From Paracentrotus lividus (lineage: Eukaryota > Echinodermata > Echinoidea > Camarodonta > Echinidae): a stretch of DNA of 64,000 nucleotides. The DNA lies in the NCBI GenBank assembly GCA_940671915.1, contig CALNVZ010003434.1, forward strand, positions 9,880,303 to 9,944,302. Reading direction: 5' to 3'. The position numbers were made by a program, and so were the translations under genes. Shown here piece after piece: positions 14,501 through 22,899 of the stretch; position 1 is the stretch's first letter, and each line of letters starts with the position of its first letter. Under the pieces are notes generated by a model. That model was not told the origin of the DNA. It did no database searches and worked only from the letters and a program-made list of their open reading frames with translations.

Positions 14501-15732
14501 ATTTTTTATTCTTGCACGAAAAAAAAAATAGATATATACCCTTGTAGCCGTTCCTTCTGCTGGCTGATCAGCCTTCGGGTCAGGGTCATACTGCTAGTAC
14601 CATTCCACCTGCTGCCTTGGTGTTCAGGATCACCGGTACACCAGGTCCCCCAAGGAAGTTCTCCAAAGCTATTCATCATCATCACCTCTGGTGGCTGGGG
14701 TTGGGCCTGGGTTGGGGTTGGGGTTGTTGCAGTGGTGGGTTGGTGAGGCGTTGCCAAAGGTTGGGCTGCAGGATGTCCAGTACTCTCTGAAAGTTTCAAG
14801 GCATACTTCTTGTTTCATTTTATCTAGATTTATTTCATGCTTAATAACAATTAATTGTATTACATTACATTCAAAATCAATCTCATACATTGAAAAATAC
14901 ATGTTTGTGTGACTACCAAACAGCACATTGAACACATCTCAATTTCTGTGTGACTTTGCTCCAACGGAAAAATTGAAACTTATTTTACAGGGTTTCCCCT
15001 TATAATTTCCATTTAGAGTGGGAACCTTGCTTTTTGTAATTGATTGTATTACTCACAGACCTGATTTTGACGGAGCTTGTAGGAAGTCCCCAAAGTCGTC
15101 TCCTTCCGTCTTCTCTTCCGTCGTGGTTGTCATTGGTGCTGCCTTCTGGAATCCCCTGAAACCATCATCCATACTCTGTGAATGGGTTACATGGGGCGTG
15201 GCACCTACTGCCGGATGATGTGGTTGCCTAGCACCCATGACCGCGCCCTGCATCGGGGCCATGCCTGGGTGTGGGTGACGGCCTGGTGGCATGAAACCTA
15301 CTGGCTGCATAGGCATGCCTGGGAATAAAAGGTACCATCACCATCATCAAATAAGTAAGGAATACATTAAACAGCATGATCATGAAAATCTGACATTCAA
15401 ATGGTTGGTATAGGCATTATTTTGTAACAGATGTACAAGTTCAATATCTAGGGTTAAGAATAATGATGAATACTGTAAAAGCAGAATTTTTGCCAAGCTG
15501 AGGAATCATAGAACATGTTTACACATTTTTTAAATTAGCAGACAGCAGATGCGATATCGTTTGGTGCGTGAATGTATTTGTTTTTGGTCTTCGCATGGTA
15601 AGAGCAAATGCATTATAACTTCCACTTGATAAGAATGATAAGAATCTTATTGGTTTCTAGTAATGGCTAGGTATAACCAGTGTGAGGGCAACCCTCTCGC
15701 CGACGTCTATCAAAGAATCTTAACATGTTTTG

Positions 15733-15804
<72 letters not shown>

Positions 15805-17762
15805 TTTTTTTTTTTTTTGGCCTCTATCAGAGAATTTATTTCACATTGCAATCTTCAAGCTCAAATTAAAATTAATCATGCATGCTACATCAAAGAGCGC
15901 AAACAGTGATAGACAGGTCTGAACATCTGACCGGAATTATATCAATCCCTTTGGTAAGTAACCTTTTCTTTTTGTTTGCATTCCTTCCTGTAACATATCC
16001 GATTCTTTTTCTGATTTGTCTTTCTCTTTACATATTTCAACCCCTCACCATGTTGATACTGCATTCCTGGAGCTTGCATCATGCCTGGATGTTGTTGGGG
16101 CTGACCTTGTAGTTGACCTTGTTGTTGACCTTGTGATGTCATCAAGCTCTTGGACAGGAGATCTCCCATGTCTAAGCTCTTGGATCCCATGGAAGATCTG
16201 CCTCCTGTGGAGAACTCCTTCAGCTTTCTCTTCTGCTCCTCACGGTAGCGATTCTTCCTCTCCTGCTCCTCTTTCTTTTTCTGTTCCTCAAGGAGCTTCT
16301 TCTGTTTTTCTGCATATTTCCTGTCAAATTATTTAAAAAAAATTATAACAAGAAATATCTAGGGGAGCCATATAAAATGGGTTCTTCTGGAAAATTTTCC
16401 CTTGATTAATGCAATAATATGCTGTTGCCATGGCAATGCGGTATCCAGTGAATTCTAAAAGTGCATCTAGCATATCATCATCCAAAGACAAATATGTTTG
16501 ATACTCATTAACTGATTTTATCTAAAGATGTACTAGAAGATTCATTTTATTGGGAAATCTTGTCCCACATTAGCATTATTTTTGAAAAAGTAAAGAAAGA
16601 CAAATAAGTTTCAGAGTTATAGTAGCTAAAACATTTCAAGAGGAAAGAGAAGAGCTGCAACAGAGGGAATCATTGGTGACATAACATTTGCTCCTGAGAC
16701 AGTTAATCCGGGCCTCAGTTTTATCTATAATGTAGGATAAGGGTATGGGTTGCAATATGTAAGGTTTAGTGTTCATTCAATTAGTTTAATGGAATTTGCA
16801 GCGGAGCAATTGTCGCCAGAGCAATTGCCATGGAATCAAATAATTCTGGATGCGCTTGAATTCCTTACTTTTGTTGTTCAGGTGTCATCTTCTGCTGGAC
16901 CTGAATATTCGTTGGTGCCATGCCAGGCAACATCCCAGCTTGCTGACCGACACCTCTGCCCACCATACCTTGCTGGACTACCCCTGCTTGACCCATGAAT
17001 TGTGTTTGTTGCATTCCCATCGCCATCTGACCGTATCCGGGGGCAGGCTGCAAGGGAGTGAAATATATATAAAAACTACCATCTATCATCTTTAACAGAT
17101 TTCTTTATTTTCATTTTATTGTTTTATTGGTTTATAAAAAGATGCAGAATTATCTTTATACTATATAGATGCTGCTATTTAAAAAAAAAAAAACTTAGTT
17201 GGATAGCCATCATGCAACAAAATTACTTAATCTATTACTTAAATTTTTGATTGAAAATTTGCAATTTTTTAGGTGGTTTTTAATACTATAAATAGCCAAC
17301 TGTATAAGTGGTTATTATTGCAAATTTCAAGAGTCAGACATCGCCAAAAGGTCCACTTCAATATAACGCTATTCATAGTAATGGAAACATCACATAAATA
17401 ACAAAATCATCAACTCACAAACTTCAATGACTAGTCCAAAATCATTGTACATATGTACATGAAAATATTGGATTATTAAGAATATTGAAGTTAAAATGTT
17501 CTCGACAACTGACTCTAAAATTAACAAAATTAATTTATCACTCACATACACTCCTCCCACTTGTTGGCCAGCGTACATCTGCTGGGTTTGTCCCTGTGAT
17601 TGTGGTTGCCCTGGTGACTGTTGATGGTGCATCATTTGAAATCCCTGCTGCTGTTGTTGAGCCTGGGGAGCGCCCATTGTAAACTGGCCAGGCTGCATGT
17701 TGGTCATCCCACCAGGTCCTGGTACAGGGTAGGTCCCTGGAGGCTGACCGCCATAGGGAGGT
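1..17762 (-). CDS. SYNRG: gamma-synergin homologue (AP-1 gamma-ear binding, EH-domain protein), 13 exons seen, both ends missing
   Basis: Gamma-synergin is a cytosolic accessory of clathrin/AP-1 coats at the trans-Golgi network and endosomes: acidic DFxDF-type motifs bind the gamma-adaptin ear and the EH domain binds NPF-type partners (established for the family). Here, exons at 17762-17546, 17047-16869, 16320-16049, 15318-15061, 14786-14540, 14190-13817, 13359-13137, 12650-12383, 11098-10973, 6745-6608, 2368-824, 469-374 and 54-1 have AG/GT borders, and their phases chain together except inside 14190-13817. They encode a Q/P/M-rich N-terminal part, a K/E/Q coiled coil, a DDFGDF motif, an EH domain, S/T/P linkers and a long DFGDF-rich region. 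The order of coiled coil, EH domain and acidic motifs is that of vertebrate gamma-synergin, although the exon before the EH domain also carries a DDFGDF motif. Roughly 1,300 residues are visible. The first exon was not identified and the C-terminal part lies below position 1. Identification is by recognition, not by alignment. Confidence 0.88.
263..292. repeat. 30-bp hairpin of the GCCTCxGGCACCACC family
   Basis: GCCTCTGGCACCACC pairs imperfectly with TTCGGTAGCAGAGGC. The same hairpin type starts the repeat at 45,311-45,338. Confidence 0.55.
374..469 (-). CDS. SYNRG: synergin exon: duplicated RVDSFGGF exon, copy 2
   Basis: A 96-bp exon with acceptor AACATGGCAG and donor AAAAA|GTAAGT. It encodes VPFKEIFDDDRERVDSFG, then GFTSADTSEHDPVK. 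It is a near copy of the end of the large exon (DDERERVDSFGDFTSAST). The DFGDF core has become SFGGF, so the last acidic residue of the motif is lost in this copy. Confidence 0.78.
824..2368 (-). CDS. SYNRG: synergin large exon: repeated DFGDF/DxFxxF adaptor-binding motifs
   Basis: A 1,545-bp open exon with acceptor TTCTTTATAG and donor AAAAG|GTATGT. It encodes about 515 residues beginning HTPTEGEDDESFDDFKSAPS. Acidic-aromatic motifs in order: ESFDDF, DDFGDFGDF (about 2051-2025), DDEFADF, EEFDGFF, ETFGDF, DPFEDV and, at the end, DDERERVDSFGDFTSAST. The FGDF cores fit the gamma-ear/GGA-ear consensus and the DF core of clathrin-accessory proteins. Repeats of the type RYAALRDIGSSLFD, KYSSLAGLHSF and RFSVLRDLSAVDPF resemble the repeated K/R-Y/F-xx-L/F-R segments of gamma-synergin. 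It is probably disordered apart from these linear motifs. Confidence 0.9.
2369..6607. other. synergin intron, no gene
   Basis: Between the exons at 6608 and 2368. Contains the piggyBac-like MITE at 4.3-5.1 kb, GACA/GATA simple repeats near 5.2-5.6 kb and AT-rich DNA. Nothing else coding seen. Confidence 0.7.
4322..5096. mobile_element. piggyBac-like MITE, copy 1 (TTAA target site)
   Basis: Flanked by TTAA on both sides (4318-4321, 5097-5100). Ends are CCCTAATCAGACTGGGG and its inverse CCCCAGTCTGATTAGGG. TTAA duplication with CCC-starting ends is the piggyBac pattern. Near each end is a G-run/C-run palindrome around GGCCATCATGGCC. No coding capacity. It lies in a synergin intron. Confidence 0.75.
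6608..6745 (-). CDS. SYNRG: synergin exon: short segment with a WDQNTIYDKL core
   Basis: A 138-bp exon with acceptor CGCCCGGCAG and donor CTCTCAG|GTTTGT. With the carried G it reads EENCYIFANSPAPSSGRSS, PFIWDQNTIYDKLTTR and SYDSASSSSLS. It is GC-richer than the surrounding intron. Its entry and exit phases match the exons at 10973 and 2368, which is the main evidence that it belongs to this gene. I do not recognise it in the vertebrate protein, so it may be a lineage-specific or alternative exon. Confidence 0.65.
7850..8115. repeat. dispersed inverted repeat, related to 41,596-41,700
   Basis: GATGCATCACATCGAATTCAG and an inverse ACTTGTGTCTGATTTTGG at the far end form arms. The left half matches 41,596-41,700 (GATGCATCA, GACACA, GGAAAT.GGC.AAATAA), so this is a dispersed family. 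Confidence 0.5.
8321..9305. mobile_element. ~1-kb element with CAGACCTCC inverted ends and an internal 200-bp duplication
   Basis: GCAGACCTCCCAACATTTAA at the left matches the inverse of AAAGGTTGGAGGTCTGCA at the right. Inside, 8590-8790 and 8810-9030 are diverged tandem copies (AGCAATnCCAAGGC, ATAATATCCAA, AAAATAATCC). A 33-base poly-A follows 8516. No gene seen. Confidence 0.45.
9829..10251. mobile_element. MITE with ~29-bp inverted ends, ATAA target duplication
   Basis: The ends GGGTCATTCCATGGGATTGG and inverse of CCCCGTGGAATCACCC are inverted copies with a few mismatches. ATAA occurs at 9825-9828 and 10252-10255. No coding capacity; lies in a synergin intron. Confidence 0.65.
10620..10786. 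mobile_element. short MITE with GCCCTGTAA inverted ends
   Basis: About 40-bp arms are inverted: CTGCCCTGTAATATATAGAG at the left, inverse of CTCTTTATGTTACAGGGCAC at the right, including TCAATTGCAAA. About 167 bp in total. Confidence 0.6.
10973..11098 (-). CDS. SYNRG: synergin exon: basic and S/T-rich linker
   Basis: A 126-bp exon with acceptor CACAAAACAG and donor TGCAAG|GTTAGT. With the carried A it reads SKFKENGSKAGKKKAVTT, then VSSLVLPSSSSTTT and ends ASPSFMQ plus one base. Phase fits both neighbours. There is no recognisable domain; it is probably disordered. Confidence 0.72.
11099..12382. other. synergin intron, no gene
   Basis: AT-rich; no repeat family or exon recognised. Confidence 0.65.
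12383..12650 (-). CDS. SYNRG: synergin exon: linker with acidic DDDDDFAPF motif
   Basis: The acceptor is GTTTCTTTAG; the donor is CAATCA|GTAAGT. In phase 0 it reads RGQEISIAALCTLSEAPVPQ, a P/Q-rich stretch, then APPDDDDDFAPFQEAP and a T/P-rich end. DDDDDFAPF is a further DFxxF adaptor-binding type motif. An 87-bp tandem duplication in the adjacent intron repeats the acceptor (see Findings). Confidence 0.85.
12644..12820. repeat. 87-bp tandem duplication carrying a decoy splice acceptor
   Basis: 12644-12729 and 12730-12820 are diverged copies (GTCCTCTCTAAA, TTAGGGGA). The first includes the acceptor of the exon starting at 12650. The second repeats TTTAG|AGAGGACAG on the minus strand with an exon start at 12735, which would read RGQ then stop. 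Confidence 0.6.
13137..13359 (-). CDS. SYNRG: synergin exon: EH domain
   Basis: This is the clearest diagnostic exon. After the split tryptophan it reads LQNEASLPTVYHQVL, then LLYPIFLLSGLDR, FLGHIWSMVN, LPGQLVAQELYMALALIAQAQ. It shows the EH-domain hallmarks SGL, LGxIW, PGxL and the ExLYxALxLIA helix. The second EF-hand loop is short and lacks a run of acidic calcium ligands. EH domains bind NPF peptides; that of gamma-synergin binds SCAMP1 (family knowledge). The acceptor is GACCCTCTAG, the donor is CTCAG|GTGAGC, and the exit phase 0 gives QRGQ with the next exon. Confidence 0.92.
13817..14190 (-). CDS. SYNRG: synergin exon upstream of the EH domain, with an internal reading-frame switch
   Basis: The acceptor is TTATCCACAG before 14190; the donor TG|GTTAGT at 13817 joins into the EH-domain exon as the tryptophan of PAW-LQNEASLP. 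The incoming phase gives VILREHDDASTDLSESQKQRN, then a K/S/P stretch. The outgoing phase gives VADLSTLFTLPNGSQGGQQ and a Q/G/P-rich end, VSLPAFQQQQTPVQLPAW. The two frames differ: 374 bp is one base short of the length needed. The likely switch lies around 14060-14025, where the first frame turns into an R/C/W-rich shadow. A one-base assembly deletion, a real allelic frameshift or a missed micro-intron could explain it. Confidence 0.65.
14540..14786 (-). CDS. SYNRG: synergin exon (possible cassette): T/Q/P-rich linker
   Basis: The acceptor is AACTTTCAG, and the donor is CAAGG|GTATAT. It reads ESTGHPAAQPLATPHQP, then TPTPTQAQPQPP, NSFGELPWGTW and a more conserved-looking charged end, LISQQKERLQG, which joins in phase to VILREHDD of the next exon. 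It is in frame only if the weaker 15061 donor is used upstream. Skipping it also preserves frame when the 15057 donor is used, so it may be alternatively spliced. I do not recognise this segment in the vertebrate protein. Confidence 0.6.
15061..15318 (-). CDS. SYNRG: synergin exon: P/M/H-rich segment with first DDFGDF motif
   Basis: The acceptor is TTATTCCCAG and the reading frame is fixed by the carried G from the previous exon. It encodes MPMQPVGFMPPGRHPHPGM, then MDDGFRGFQKAAP and EGDDFGDFLQAPSKSG; DDFGDF is the gamma-ear/adaptor-binding type of motif. Two donors overlap at the end: G|GTCTGT at 15061 is weak but keeps the next exon open, while GGTCT|GTGAGT at 15057 is strong but would put the next exon (14786-14540) into a frame with an early stop. 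The 15057 donor instead joins in frame to the exon at 14190. Confidence 0.82.
15735..15818. repeat. (GT)n tract of ~66 bp followed by poly-T
   Basis: Uninterrupted GT dinucleotide repeat then a T run. ORFs rich in CV across it are artefacts. It lies in the intron between the coiled-coil exon and the first DDFGDF exon. Confidence 0.95.
16049..16320 (-). CDS. SYNRG: synergin exon: charged coiled-coil segment
   Basis: The acceptor is ATTTGACAG, and the donor is CAACATG|GTGAGG. It opens with about 35 residues of K/E/Q/R heptad-like helix (KYAEKQKKLLEEQKKKEEQE, then RKNRYREEQKRKLKEF), matching the coiled coil that precedes the EH domain in gamma-synergin. A serine/methionine-rich part (SMGSKSLDMGDLLSKS) and a Q-rich tail with QGQ repeats follow. 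It leaves one base (G), completed to glycine by the next exon. Confidence 0.85.
16869..17047 (-). CDS. SYNRG: synergin exon: Q/M/G-rich segment leading to the coiled coil
   Basis: The acceptor is CCCTTGCAG and the donor is CAAAA|GTAAGG. The exon starts in phase 0 and leaves two bases (AA), which the next exon completes to a lysine codon. It encodes PAPGYGQMAMGMQQ, then repeated GVGQQ-type residues and ends MTPEQQK. The QQK end runs straight into the helical segment of the next exon. Confidence 0.8.
17546..17762 (-). CDS. SYNRG: synergin exon: Q/G/P/M-rich N-terminal segment
   Basis: First exon that can be placed. The acceptor reads TTTAATTAG before 17762 and the donor is TAT|GTGAGT at 17546. 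The 217 bp give one carried base plus 72 codons, ending in phase 0. It reads PPYGGQPPGTYPVPGPGG, then a low-complexity stretch with QQQQQ and many M, Q, G and P, like the disordered N-terminus of gamma-synergin. Its carried first base shows that an upstream coding exon must exist. None was found up to 20.5 kb; a short or divergent first exon may be hidden there. Confidence 0.75.
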
Positions 17763-18154
17763 CTAATTAAAGAGAAGGAATATGAATTGTTAAATCTTCA
17801 ATTTCTTCTTCATCTTCTTCAGGATAGTCCTGTGTCCTTCAGTCTTGAAGATTATTACAGGCAATCTGTGTGTCTTAAAGCTTGTGCTGGACGGTGCAGT
17901 TGAACAAAAATAATATCACAGGTGCAAGTAAAAAGAGATGGTTGGAATTTTAGTCTGTATGCAACATTTATGTAATAAATTTTGTATTTTTATTATCATT
18001 ATTATTATTATTATTCATTTTGGCGTCACCTGTGCCATGGAAGGCGAAAAGCGAACTGAACCACTGTAACCTGCAGATCTCTCCTCCCAATATAACTAAT
18101 TGGCAGTATGCAGGTGGACCACTGCACCAGGGTTTCCCCCTACTCTTATACTAA

Positions 18155-18500
18155 TAAAAAGTGTAGAAGTGTCATAGTCTAGTGGTCTTATCACTTGACT
18201 GAGAAAGCAAGGACCGTGGGTTCGATCCCCGGCATGACACTTACGTCCTAGGGCATGGGCGTTTTGTCTACAATGCTCCTCCCCACCCAGGTGCAAAATG
18301 GGTACCCGGTAGGAATGGAACGAGTGCGCCGTAATGGCTGCCATGATTCTGAATGATCCTTTGGGATTGGACAGGTGTCAGAAAGACTTACAAGCATCCG
18401 ATGACCGGGGTAATAATAATTGTAAAGCGCTTAGAGATGAAATTGTTTCATATTAGGCGCTATATAAATCGAAACTATTATTATTATTATTAATAGTGCA
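18155..18500 (+). mobile_element. tRNA-derived SINE
   Basis: tRNA-like head with TAGTCTAGTGGTCTTATCAC (A-box region) and GGGTTCGATCCCC (B box). A unique body follows, then AAGCGCTTAGAGATG and GCGCTATATAAATCGAAA, ending in a TTATTATTATTA tail. It lies upstream of the first synergin exon found. Confidence 0.75.
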
Positions 18501-18529
18501 GTGGGTTCTATAACATGCAAAGGTTGTGA

Positions 18530-18716
18530 CTCTCCTTTACACAGGACCTCCATTTAACGTCCTATCTGAGGGACGGAATCTTTTCCTGCGTCTATGAAAC
18601 AGGAGAGGGGCACTTTAACACACAACGCAGACTTCAGTCAGCCACCTGGGTTGGACTCGAACCCAAGATCTTTGGTTCGACAGGCAGACACTTTACCAAC
18701 TGAGCCACCTCGCTCC
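18530..18716 (-). mobile_element. second tRNA-derived SINE, minus strand
   Basis: On the minus strand GAGGTGGCTCAGTTGGTAAA (A box) is followed by CTTGGGTTCGAGTCCA (B box). The tRNA-like head is at 18,640-18,716. It is not a functional tRNA because no cloverleaf acceptor pairing is seen. Confidence 0.6.
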
Positions 18717-18787
18717 TTCAAGGATGTAATGAAAGTTAACCGCAGACAAAGCAGACAGAAGCCTTTGAGGGATGATCAGTGACAGTG

Positions 18788-18863
18788 TATCATCAAAAAA
18801 ATAACATGCATACTGGTTATCCCACCAGACTCTGGAGGCTGGAATCCATCTATAGGGAGGTCT
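18788..18863 (-). pseudogene. partial duplicate of a synergin exon start (pseudo-exon)
   Basis: CTTCAATTAG|ACCTCCCTAT and CAGCCTCCAGxxxCTGGTGG copy the acceptor and first ~50 coding bases of the exon at 17762, with a ~20-bp deletion. It has no matching donor, and the sequence diverges after the copied part. Confidence 0.6.
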
Positions 18864-19204
18864 AATTGAAGAGAAGGAATGGAAAACATTAATTCTAGTA
18901 AGATCTGCTAAAACCTATTTATATACCCAGTTATCGTGTGTCCGGACAGTACATTTTTTTTATCAGCCATTTGAAAAGGTTTACAAGCAATGTATATATG
19001 CAGCTTTTTAGTACAAAATGGTAGAAATATGGTGGAGAAAAAACATTGATGGACATAAGCACAATTCAACGTATATATTTTGGCTTAATCCAAAGACAAA
19101 AAGCATGGCTTAAATTATGCTAAGTGTCTGGACACCCAACCCCCCATCCTACTATACACAAAGAGATACTTAGCTGGCATATGGCTTAACTTTGATCTGC
19201 CATT

Positions 19205-19450
19205 TAGAATTGTTGTCCAAGATTATTTTTGTGCCAAAATCTGTGATTTAGACAGGTCATCTTTTTCACTGTACATGTATATTCCACCGCTGTTTATAAA
19301 CATCACAAACAATACCGCTTGCTATGTAGTATCATTTGGGACATTTCAAAACAGCGGTGGCATATAACATGCGGTGAAGAAGACCTGTAGAATTCGCAGA
19401 TTTTGGCACAATAATAATCTTGGACAACAATTTAAATGACCTGTCAAATT
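19205..19450. repeat. ~250-bp foldback repeat
   Basis: Arms are inverted: GAATTGTTGTCCAAGATTAT, TTGTGCCAAAATCTG, GACAGGTC and CCACCGCTGTTT reappear inverted at 19,350-19,445. Confidence 0.6.
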
Positions 19451-19772
19451 TAAGAAATGAACAAATATGACATCAAGTTAGTCAAGTTTAATACATCTAT
19501 TTCATTTTCAAGTACGGTGTCTAAGGTTTTTTTTTTCGATTTTTCCATAGCTTAGATTTTAAAAAAAATTACATTCATTTTGTTTATGGACAATGGTACC
19601 ATTCATTCATGGAGATATTGTGAATTATCTGACATTAGTATGAATTAGAAAGAAGAAACCAAAGTGTTATCATTGGATGCAATGGCTGCCTGAATATTTG
19701 ATAGATTTAACTTTAAATAATTTGTGTAGCGCGTGGCTCGAGTTATTCCTGGACTGGACACTCTAAAATACT

Positions 19773-19831
19773 CTTTTAACATTGGGACACTTTTACGTAA
19801 TTTATACGTAAAAATGTCCCAATGTTAAAAG
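19773..19831. repeat. 59-bp hairpin, 27-bp arms
   Basis: Left arm 19773-19799 and right arm 19805-19831 pair with one mismatch around a 5-base loop; core TTAACATTGGGACA. Confidence 0.8.
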
Positions 19832-20109
19832 ATTCTCCAGGAGGGTTGCGATATTAAACTTTTCAGTCACGATAATTAAACTATTCTGTCAAACAGCTGA
19901 CCGAATACCGGCGGATGGAACTTTGTTAGACCCTAGCCTAGGCCTACTTCCCGATTAAATAGTTTGAGTTGTAAACAGTTACAATTACAAACAGTTGAGT
20001 TGTAAATGTAGATCATAAAATGAGTGACAGAAATATTGATAGAACACAGAAAAGACCACCTGAGTGTGAAATAGACACACAACAAGCGGCAACAGCAACA
20101 TAGTCTAGT

Positions 20110-20493
20110 TGGTCGAGTGATTGTACCCAGCACGTAGAAAAGTCTACAAGTTCGTATTTACAGAGCTAGAGAACAATGCATTTTGATTGTTGGGCACTCT
20201 GATTAGCTATCGCGTGGAGCTCCGCCTCCTGGTTGCGATGACTGAAGACCGTAACTGAACAACGCGATTCAGCTGTTCCCGATAAAGACCGCTTTGTCGT
20301 GCGCGCTGTCAATCATAACCAAAGTGGACCCATTTCGCAAGAAAAACTGCAAGACTCGACTTCACAAAAGGTTAAGCGTAGACCCACTCTTTCAATATTT
20401 TTTTAAATAAAGAAGAGAAATATAAAAAGGAACTTCAAGGAATCCACTGTCGGACTTCGCCCTACATTTGAAAACGTATAAAGAAATGAGGAC
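20110..20493 (-). promoter_or_regulatory. promoter-like region upstream of synergin; inverted twin of 38.66-39.06 kb
   Basis: About 85-90% identical by eye to the reverse complement of 38,660-39,060, sharing TGTTGGGCACTCTGATTAGC, GATTCAGCTGTTCCCGATAA and GCGCGCTGTCAATCATAACC. It lies upstream of the first synergin exon found, in the same orientation relative to transcription as its twin has to the Cys-rich gene. It is probably the synergin 5' end or promoter, but no first exon was recognised in it. Confidence 0.4.
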
Positions 20494-21421
20494 CGTACAC
20501 CGCCCGGTTCTCGAGGTATGCTAACCGCGCTGACTTTACGTGCATGTACACACAAAAATCGTCCGTATTTGCACATCGTGTAAATATACGAAATGTCCGC
20601 TCGCACATTCGCGGAGAACCATCTATGCAACACAACAGTTCCGTTTTCCGACCCGATCTGAGCGCGGAATTCGAATAAATATGTTGTTTTCTCACCGAGT
20701 TTTATGGCATCGGCAGAAAATCAAATTGCAGAGCAGATGTCACATGTCTCTCAAGTCGAAGAAAATCAGCCTAAATTTCGTATTTTGCGATTGAATTGTT
20801 GATCACGATAAATGTATCATGTCGACACAGTCCCCGAGATCTTACCCAGATGTAAACATGTTCGAAATCCGGTATTTTTTATAAGTTAATCTCGTCAGAA
20901 TAGACCGGTCTACTTTAGACCAGCCCTCGCCCAATTATCGAGGTATGCACTAAATGCGCGTTGTGCGGTCGCGCAATAATATAGTTCACTGATTGATTGA
21001 CATCGTATGGGTTTATTCACGTCAACTAATTTTACTGGTTTTGACTTGTATTTGGATCATAATTGTTAAATTTGGTAATTAAAATAAAGATTTATATTTT
21101 GAAATATATAAATATTATGTAGATGATTGTCAGCTACTAGTATATATATAAAAAAGATGTAAATAAAAAAGAAGGTACATGTAGAAAGGAGGAATGGCAT
21201 GGCGTTGTTTTTTGCTTTTTGTTTTTCTTTTTTTCTTTTTTTCTTCTTCTGTTTTTCACCAGTGGAATCAAATTTTCTATGTATCAATGTTTACAAAAGA
21301 CCCCAAAATATATTATCTGTGTGTTTTCTTTTCTCATTTTGGAAACACAAAAGGCAGTATCCCGGACCGCCCCCCCCCCCCCCCCGATAAAAAAGAAAAC
21401 GATGAAATGAAAAGAAAAAAA

Positions 21422-21459
<38 letters not shown>

Positions 21460-21959
21460 CTTTTTTCTTGTTAGTTCAAATTGTATATGTTCAAAATGTT
21501 CAATTCAGGCATCGTAATAATTGTTAAAAGGGCTATTGACTGACAGATTTACTTTGTTCCATGTTTTTACCCAAACTGGGCAAAGTTTTGTCCATCAACA
21601 ATCATTACAGATCAATCAATAACTAACCTCTAAACTGATGTCACAATAATTTATTATAATGTATATGAGTTCAAGTTCATGCTCAGGTAACATTTATTCC
21701 TTTTCAAAATGCATAAAACAAATAATCTTATAATATAAATCATGTAAGAGAACTTGCCGAATTAATTGTAATCAATATAAACAGCTTTTGTAATAGTGTT
21801 CTGATGCTTGTGATTAGTATTTTTCATTATTGGAAGTTATTAATATGTGTAAAATACATACATTTTAATTCGAGATTAATAAATCTATTATGATCACTTC
21901 TTATACTACCAAAATGCAATTTATGTTTAAACATGAACATTGCCTCTCATTTTAAACCT

Positions 21960-22305
21960 TATACAGTGGTGGATCCAGGATTTCATCACAGGGGGGGGGG
22001 CCAAAATCGGAATTTCAGATTTGGTACACCAAATTTTTTTTCCTGTTACACCGGGCGACCCAAAAGGTACACTCATTTTTTTTCATGTCACGCTGGCCGA
22101 GCGATAAGCGGGGGTGGGGGGGGGGAGAGGGGAGGGGGGTATGGGTGGTTTTTTTTGGCCATCAAAGAGGTCATCATGTTTCAGCCATAGTGGTAAGGTT
22201 GGGGGTCAATCTACCCGCTCGTCTATTACCGGTACTTCACTTTTTTTTTTTTTTTTTTTTTTAATTGCTAGGCCCCCGCCCCCTGGATCCGCGCCTGTTA
22301 TATTA
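21960..22305. mobile_element. short element with GGATCC-containing inverted ends
   Basis: GTGGATCCAGGATTTC plus a G run at the left and CCCCGCCCCCTGGATCCGCG at the right are inverted. Inside are poly-T and G-rich tracts. No gene. Confidence 0.4.
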
Positions 22306-22899
22306 CATACTAAGGGGCAGTTTTCCTTTGTTCAATTTTATGTTGCAATGCATTAATGATTCTCTCTTCATATTGAATAATCGATGTGTGTATTTTGACC
22401 TACAATAAGCATAATTCATTTGAATAATGATAAATTAACCAAAAACATTTTCCGGTGCAAATGTTACAAATTAAAATAATTGTACTTTTACTATAGGTTT
22501 TCCCGGTCGATTTTAAACTCTTTTCAATCGAATTCGTTAATGTTCAGTCAATTTAAACGATATCTTCCCGGAGTGGGGCTATCGGTAATTTAAGTTAACG
22601 TTTAGAGCAATCGATTTCGTTAATGTTCCTTCATAATCGTTAATGATCATTCGTATTCGTTTATGTGCGATCAAAAGTGTTTATGTGCAGTGAACTTCGT
22701 CAATGTGCATGAAATCAAATTCGTGCGATCAATTAAAATAATTCCCAGCTGTATAAAGGAAGTGGAGGTGAGCTTCCAGCAGTCAAATTCGTTTTTAGGC
22801 ATGCAATTTAAAACGTTTTAAATAGGCCTATCCGTGTGAACACACGAAGCAAGGGGATGGCGCACATGGTAAAGAAAAAATAAATTTATAAGCAATAAT

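Larger units (their letters stand above)
17763..20109. other. upstream synergin intron
   Basis: Two SINEs, a pseudo-exon and two hairpin repeats. It should contain or be followed by the missing first synergin exon, which I could not identify. Confidence 0.55.

Noticed and set aside
18171..18242. tRNA gene
   Set aside because: A and B boxes are present but cloverleaf pairing is poor and a SINE body and tail follow.
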